From contig NZ_CP113432.1 of the NCBI RefSeq assembly GCF_026686735.1, positions 4,701,001-4,765,000 on the forward strand: 64,000 bases of DNA. The letters are read 5' to 3'. The stretch is from Pseudomonas triclosanedens (lineage in GTDB: Bacteria; Pseudomonadota; Gammaproteobacteria; Pseudomonadales; Pseudomonadaceae). The notes beneath the pieces were generated by a model. The model made no database searches. It saw nothing but the letters and a program-made list of their open reading frames with translations, and had not been told where the DNA came from. The position numbers were made by a program, and so were the translations under genes. Of this stretch, positions 59,728 through 64,000 are shown one piece after another (within the stretch, counting starts at the first letter, position 1; each line of letters opens with the position of its first letter).

Positions 59728-60870
59728 TTAGCGGAGCGTGTAGGCGACCAGCTTGCCGCTGTTGCCGAACACGTACATCCAACTGCCGACTACCAACGGG
59801 CGAACCCGCACGCCGTCGCCATCGACCTTCTCGCGGCCAACGAAACGACCATCCACCTGGCTCAGCAGGTGAACGTAACCCTCCAGGTCACCGACCACCA
59901 CGTTGCTCGAGAACACTGCCGGAGCCGACAACTGGCGGCGAGCAAGGGCGTCGTTGCTCCACAGCGAGGACGAACCACGGGAATCAAGGCTTTCCACGGT
60001 ACCGCTGGCCTGGGCGACGAATACGCTGCCGGTGCCTTCGGCCACGCCGACATAGCTCGACGCTTCGCGCTGCCACAGGACTCGGCCCGAGCTTACGTCC
60101 AGAGCTGCGGCACGCCCCTGGTAGCTGGCGACGTAGAGAACGTTGTCGACCAACAGCAGGCCGCCGTCGATATCGACCACGCGATCCAGCTCGGAGCGGC
60201 CCTGAGGAATAGCTACGCGCTGCTCCCAGACCGGCAGGCCACGCTGCACATCCACTGCAACGACCTTGCCGCTGGCCAGGCCGGCCAGCGCAAGGCGGCC
60301 GGCGATCAGCGGAGCGCCGGTACCGCGCAGGGTCAGCACGGGGACAGTGCTTTCGTAGAGCCAGCGCTGGTTACCGGTGGAGGCATCGAAAGCGACCAGT
60401 TTGTCGTCCTGGGTCTGCACCACCACCACGTCACCGTTGGTGGCCGGAGCGGCCAGCACTTCGCTGGTGACCTTGGCGCGCCATTTCTGCTCGCCGGAAC
60501 CCGCGTCCAAGGCAATCACATCGCCACGCAGGGTGCCGAGCAGAACAAGGCCGTTGCCTACGCCAACCGCGCCGGAAACCGGCAGGTCCAGGTCTTTTTT
60601 CCAGAGTACATCGCCGCTTTCACGCTGGATCGCCATGACCCGGCCTTCGGCGGACGCGGCGTAGATGGTCTGGCCATCCACCGCCGGTTCGAGCAGGTTG
60701 TAGAGCTCGCCCTGGCCGTCGCCGACCGAGCGGCTCCATTGCTTCTCCAGGCGAACCTCTTCCTTGAAATCGGTCAGTTCCGCCGGCGGCAGTTCTTTCT
60801 TGCTGTTGCTGCTGCAACCTACGGCCAACAGAGTCAGCGCGAGCAGCGCGGCGTGCTTCCAACGCAGCAT
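59728..60870 (-). CDS. bamB: Outer membrane assembly lipoprotein BamB
   Basis: Lipoprotein of the BAM complex with an eight-bladed PQQ-like beta-propeller. The ATG at 60870, 1 base past the yfgM stop and behind GGGAG, gives 380 residues. Lipobox LLAVGC with Cys19. The repeated blade pattern (ASAEGRVMAIQRESGDVLWK, GDVIALDAGSGEQKWR, DDKLVAFDASTGNQRWLY) runs to the end. Confidence 0.97.
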   Translation of the reverse strand: MLRWKHAALLALTLLAVGCSSNSKKELPPAELTDFKEEVRLEKQWSRSVGDGQGELYNLLEPAVDGQTIYAASAEGRVMAIQRESGDVLWKKDLDLPVSGAVGVGNGLVLLGTLRGDVIALDAGSGEQKWRAKVTSEVLAAPATNGDVVVVQTQDDKLVAFDASTGNQRWLYESTVPVLTLRGTGAPLIAGRLALAGLASGKVVAVDVQRGLPVWEQRVAIPQGRSELDRVVDIDGGLLLVDNVLYVASYQGRAAALDVSSGRVLWQREASSYVGVAEGTGSVFVAQASGTVESLDSRGSSSLWSNDALARRQLSAPAVFSSNVVVGDLEGYVHLLSQVDGRFVGREKVDGDGVRVRPLVVGSWMYVFGNSGKLVAYTLR

Positions 60871-60871
60871 G

Positions 60872-61516
60872 TCAGGCGTCTCCCTTGGCCAGGTCATCGA
60901 GCTTCATCTGCAGAGCGCCGACAGCGGCATCCTCTGGCAGCGCGGCCTTGGCCTTTTCATAGGCGGCACGGGCTTCGCCTTCACGCTTGAGCTGCACCAG
61001 CAGATCGCCACGCAGTTCCTCGCGTGTGGCGACATAGGCCTTCTCTACCTTTGCGTCGAGCAGCTTCAGCGCATCCTCAGCCTTGCCCTGGGCACCCATC
61101 ACCCGGGCCAGACGCTGACGCGCCAGTTCGCCGAGGGTGGCATCGACCGGCTTGTCGACGATCGCCTTGAGTTCAAGTGCAGCGTCATCCAGCTTGCCGC
61201 TCTCCACGGCGACCTTGGCGACGAACAGGCGGCCATACTGGGAATACGGAGTCCCGGCATATTCGGTAGTGAGCTTGCCTGCCAGCTCGGCGACCTTGGC
61301 GGTATCCGGCTTGCCCGTTGGGTTCAGTGCGGTTTCCAGCAGGGCCTGGTAGACCACGGAGGCGCCCTGGGCCTGGTTGGTCTGGTACTTTTTCCAGGCC
61401 TGCCAGCCGAACACCACTACCAGCGCCAATGCCGCGCCAGTCAGGAGGGGCATGCCATTGCGCTGCCACCAGTCCTTGATGTCCGCCAGTTGTTCTTCTT
61501 CGGTACGCGTGCTCAC
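60872..61516 (-). CDS. yfgM: YfgM family TPR-like membrane protein
   Basis: Inner-membrane protein with a periplasmic TPR-like domain; in E. coli it is an ancillary partner of the SecYEG/PpiD chaperone site. The start is a GTG at 61516 behind AGGAGT (VSTRTEEEQLADIKDWWQ), giving 214 residues. One membrane segment (about 23-40, MPLLTGAALALVVVFGW) and helical repeats after it. Between hisS and bamB, the order known in many gammaproteobacteria. Confidence 0.94.
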   Translation of the reverse strand: MSTRTEEEQLADIKDWWQRNGMPLLTGAALALVVVFGWQAWKKYQTNQAQGASVVYQALLETALNPTGKPDTAKVAELAGKLTTEYAGTPYSQYGRLFVAKVAVESGKLDDAALELKAIVDKPVDATLGELARQRLARVMGAQGKAEDALKLLDAKVEKAYVATREELRGDLLVQLKREGEARAAYEKAKAALPEDAAVGALQMKLDDLAKGDA

Positions 61517-61541
61517 CCCAATACTCCTATTCGGTCTTTTC

Positions 61542-62831
61542 TCAGGCCTGCTGCAGACAGGCTGCCAGGTGCTCGGGCAGAGCGTCCCAGGCGATATTCT
61601 GTTGTTCGCCCTCGCCACGCAGGGGCTTGAAACCTACCACGCGATTGGCCAGTTCGTCGTCACCCAGAATCATTGCGAACTGTGCACCGCTCTTGTCGGC
61701 TTTCTTGAACTGGCTCTTGAAGCTGCCGCCGCCGGCATTGACCAGCAGGCGAATGCCGGGGATGGCATCGCGCAGACGCTCGGCCAGTGCCAGACCAGCC
61801 AGCTCGGAAGCCTCGCCGAAGGCGCACAGATAGAGGTCCGCCGGGCGATTGAGTTCATCCGGTACTACGCCGAGGGTCTCCAGCAGCAGCACCAGGCGCT
61901 CCACACCCATCGCGAAGCCGACACCGGGAGTCGGCTTGCCGCCGAACTGGCTGACCAGTCCGTCGTAACGACCACCGCCACACACAGTACCCTGGGCGCC
62001 GAGTTTGTCGGTGACCCACTCGAAAGCGGTACGGCAGTAGTAGTCCAGGCCGCGAACCAGCTTCTGGTTGATTTCATAGCGCAGGCCGACCGCATCGAGG
62101 CGAGCTTTCAGGCCCTCGAAGTGGGCGAGCGACTCTTCATCCAGGTAGTCGTGCAGGGTCGGCGCGCCGACCAGAAGGGCCTGGGTGCTTTCGACCTTGC
62201 TGTCGAGAATGCGCAGCGGATTGGTGGTCATGCGACGCTGGCTGTCTTCATCGAGCTGATCGAAGCGATCCTGCAGGTAGGCGACCAGGTCGTCACGATA
62301 ACGCGCGCGAGCTTCGCTGGAGCCCAGGGTATTGAGTTGCAGGGTCACTGCATCGGCCATGCCCAGCTTCTTCCACAGGCGCCAGGTAAGGATGATCAGC
62401 TCGGCGTCGATGTCCGGGCCAGGCAGGTTGAAGACTTCCACGCCAATCTGATGGAACTGGCGATAGCGGCCCTTCTGCGGCTTCTCGTAGCGGAACATCG
62501 GGCCGGTGTACCAGAGTTTTTGTACCTGGCCGCCGCCACTGAGGCCGTGTTCGAGCACGGCACGCACGCAACCTGCGGTCCCTTCGGGACGCATGGTCAG
62601 GGATTCACCGTTGCGGTCGAGGAAGGTGTACATCTCCTTGTCGACTACGTCGGTGCCTTCACCGATACCGCGGGCGAAGAGTTCGGTGAACTCCAGGATC
62701 GGCAGTCGAATTTCGTTGTAGCCGTAACCGTCCAGCAGGCCGGCGAAGGTACGCTCCAGATAGCGCCAGGCCGGGGTCTGCTCCGGCAGGATATCGTTCA
62801 TGCCACGAATGGCTTGCAGGGACTTGCTCAC
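61542..62831 (-). CDS. hisS: Histidyl-tRNA synthetase
   Basis: Class II aminoacyl-tRNA synthetase, 429 residues, starting with GTG at 62831 behind AAGGA. Motif 1 region ([19 protein letters not shown]), motif 2 ([19 protein letters not shown]) and motif 3 ([11 protein letters not shown]) are present, with the histidine-specific [13 protein letters not shown] segment. C-terminal anticodon-binding domain from about 330. Lies 18 bases below ispG and 25 bases above yfgM, so it is in one operon with them. Confidence 0.98.
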   Translation of the reverse strand: MSKSLQAIRGMNDILPEQTPAWRYLERTFAGLLDGYGYNEIRLPILEFTELFARGIGEGTDVVDKEMYTFLDRNGESLTMRPEGTAGCVRAVLEHGLSGGGQVQKLWYTGPMFRYEKPQKGRYRQFHQIGVEVFNLPGPDIDAELIILTWRLWKKLGMADAVTLQLNTLGSSEARARYRDDLVAYLQDRFDQLDEDSQRRMTTNPLRILDSKVESTQALLVGAPTLHDYLDEESLAHFEGLKARLDAVGLRYEINQKLVRGLDYYCRTAFEWVTDKLGAQGTVCGGGRYDGLVSQFGGKPTPGVGFAMGVERLVLLLETLGVVPDELNRPADLYLCAFGEASELAGLALAERLRDAIPGIRLLVNAGGGSFKSQFKKADKSGAQFAMILGDDELANRVVGFKPLRGEGEQQNIAWDALPEHLAACLQQA

Positions 62832-62849
62832 GTAGGGTCCTTGTTGCGA

Positions 62850-63962
62850 TCAGCCGCGCACGATCAGTGCTGCGTCGGCCTCGGCCTTCTCGGCCGCCTT
62901 TTCGCGGATCAGCCGTTCCAGCTCATCCACCAGATTTTCGTTCTGCAGCTTCTGCGCAGGCTTGCCGTCGATGTAGATCAGGTTGCTCGGCGTACCGCCG
63001 GTCAAGCCGATATGCGCTTCCTTGGCCTCGCCTGGGCCGTTCACCACGCAACCGATCACGGCGACATCCAGCGGAACCAGCAGGTCTTCGAGGCGACCTT
63101 CAAGCTCGTTCATGGTTTTCACCACATCGAAGTTCTGCCGCGAGCAGCTCGGGCAGGCAATGAAGTTGATACCACGGGAGCGCAGGCGCAGCGACTTGAG
63201 GATATCGAAGCCGACTTTGATCTCTTCCACCGGATCGGCGGCCAGGGAAATGCGAATGGTGTCGCCGATACCTTCGGCGAGCAGCATGCCCAGGCCAACC
63301 GCGGACTTCACCGTCCCCGAACGCAACCCACCGGCTTCGGTGATGCCCAGGTGCAGGGGCTGTTCGATTTCCTTGGCCAGCAGGCGGTAGGCAGCCACGG
63401 CCATGAAGACATCGGAAGCCTTCACGCTGACCTTGAAGTTCTGGAAGTCCAGCTTGTCGAGGTAGTCGACATGGCGCATGGCCGATTCCAGCAGGGCCTC
63501 GGGAGTCGGCTCGCCGTATTTCTTCTGCAGATCCTTCTCCAGCGAGCCGGCGTTGACGCCGATGCGGATCGGGATATTGCGCTCGCGGGCGGCGTCCACC
63601 ACGGCTTTCACGCGGTCTTCGCGCCCGATATTGCCAGGGTTGATGCGCAGGCAATCAACGCCCAGCTCGGCTACGCGCAGAGCAATCTTGTAGTCGAAGT
63701 GAATATCCGCCACCAGCGGGACATTCACCTGCCGCTTGATCCTGCCGAATGCCTCGGCGGCGTCCATATCCGGCACGGAGACGCGCACAATGTCGGCGCC
63801 AGCCTCCTCGAGACGGCGGATCTGGGCGACAGTGGCGGCAACGTCCAGGGTATCGGTGTTGGTCATGCTCTGCACGGCGATGGGGGCATCCCCACCCACC
63901 GGCACATTGCCCACCCAGATCTTGCGGGATAGGCGACGTTTGATCGGAGACTCGCAATGCAT
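62850..63962 (-). CDS. ispG: 4-Hydroxy-3-methylbut-2-enyl diphosphate synthase (flavodoxin)
   Basis: [4Fe-4S] enzyme of the MEP isoprenoid pathway. The ATG at 63962 gives 370 residues as in P. aeruginosa; a GTG four codons upstream is less likely. A TIM barrel ([39 protein letters not shown]) is followed by the cluster-binding domain with CPSCSRQ and [14 protein letters not shown]. The start lies 1 base past the preceding stop. Confidence 0.97.
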   Translation of the reverse strand: MHCESPIKRRLSRKIWVGNVPVGGDAPIAVQSMTNTDTLDVAATVAQIRRLEEAGADIVRVSVPDMDAAEAFGRIKRQVNVPLVADIHFDYKIALRVAELGVDCLRINPGNIGREDRVKAVVDAARERNIPIRIGVNAGSLEKDLQKKYGEPTPEALLESAMRHVDYLDKLDFQNFKVSVKASDVFMAVAAYRLLAKEIEQPLHLGITEAGGLRSGTVKSAVGLGMLLAEGIGDTIRISLAADPVEEIKVGFDILKSLRLRSRGINFIACPSCSRQNFDVVKTMNELEGRLEDLLVPLDVAVIGCVVNGPGEAKEAHIGLTGGTPSNLIYIDGKPAQKLQNENLVDELERLIREKAAEKAEADAALIVRG

Positions 63963-63963
63963 C

Positions 63964-64000
63964 TTACTGTCCACCCAACTTCAGGCGTGCGGTTTCGCCC
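63964..64000 (-). CDS. rodZ: C-terminal end of rodZ (partial)
   Basis: Reading the minus strand from 63999 gives [11 protein letters not shown] then TAA, 1 base before the ispG ATG. The short motif matches the end of the RodZ C-terminal domain, and rodZ precedes ispG in pseudomonads. The gene continues beyond the window. Only eleven codons are visible, so the call rests largely on context. Confidence 0.6.
   Translation of the reverse strand, partial: GETARLKLGGQ

Overview
The window is a contiguous piece of a Pseudomonas core chromosome: GC-rich, tightly packed, with pseudomonad Shine-Dalgarno sequences and protein sequences close to those of P. aeruginosa. Gene order follows the P. aeruginosa PA3723-PA3803 stretch as I recall it: recJ, thrC-hom-dsbC-xerD, rplS-trmD-rimM-rpsP-ffh, purT, purL/mltF, tadA, guaA-guaB/xseA, oprC, leuA, der-bamB-yfgM-hisS-ispG. 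The species is not P. aeruginosa itself: lasB, which lies next to recJ there, is absent and a small Fur-like gene takes that place. A relative such as the P. nitroreducens/citronellolis/knackmussii group is plausible, but this is inference. I saw no rRNA, tRNA, IS element, prophage, integron or CRISPR array.

Layout. 1-7.7 kb: an orphan small protein, an Old Yellow Enzyme, a Fur-like winged-helix protein, recJ, yaeQ, a membrane diguanylate cyclase, a class III CoA-transferase and a DUF3509 protein. 7.7-12.5 kb: threonine synthesis (thrC, hom), dsbC and xerD. 12.6-15.7 kb: a cation/proton antiporter, a predicted c-di-GMP-binding MshEN protein with an export segment, and a thioesterase. 15.8-19.3 kb: the rpsP-rimM-trmD-rplS ribosome/tRNA operon downstream of ffh. 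19.5-28.7 kb: a CcsA-like membrane protein, a CNNM/CBS transporter, an MHS transporter, an SGNH hydrolase coupled to purT, a gamma carbonic anhydrase pair, two Nudix enzymes, an L,D-transpeptidase, a YqfO-like protein and a double-CDGSH protein. 28.7-43 kb: purL, mltF, an amino acid permease, tadA, a Tat-exported multicopper oxidase, guaB-guaA and xseA.

43-50.7 kb: cell-wall peptidases (M15, M23), a DUF2809 protein, then a five-gene copper locus on the minus strand (DUF2946 protein, OprC-type TonB receptor, PepSY reductase-like membrane protein, PCuAC chaperone, GNAT acetyltransferase). 50.7-56 kb: leuA with a possible leader peptide, a small membrane protein, a DUF5629-like protein, a DapA-family lyase and a divergent aldo/keto reductase. 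56-64 kb: a methionine aminotransferase/omega-amidase pair, then der-bamB-yfgM-hisS-ispG and the last codons of rodZ.

Most of the window is ordinary housekeeping DNA. Points worth a second look are the MshEN export protein, the half-length Fur-like protein, the leuA leader region, the copper locus and a few palindromes in intergenic regions. Gene starts were chosen from ribosome-binding sites and family lengths; several are GTG.
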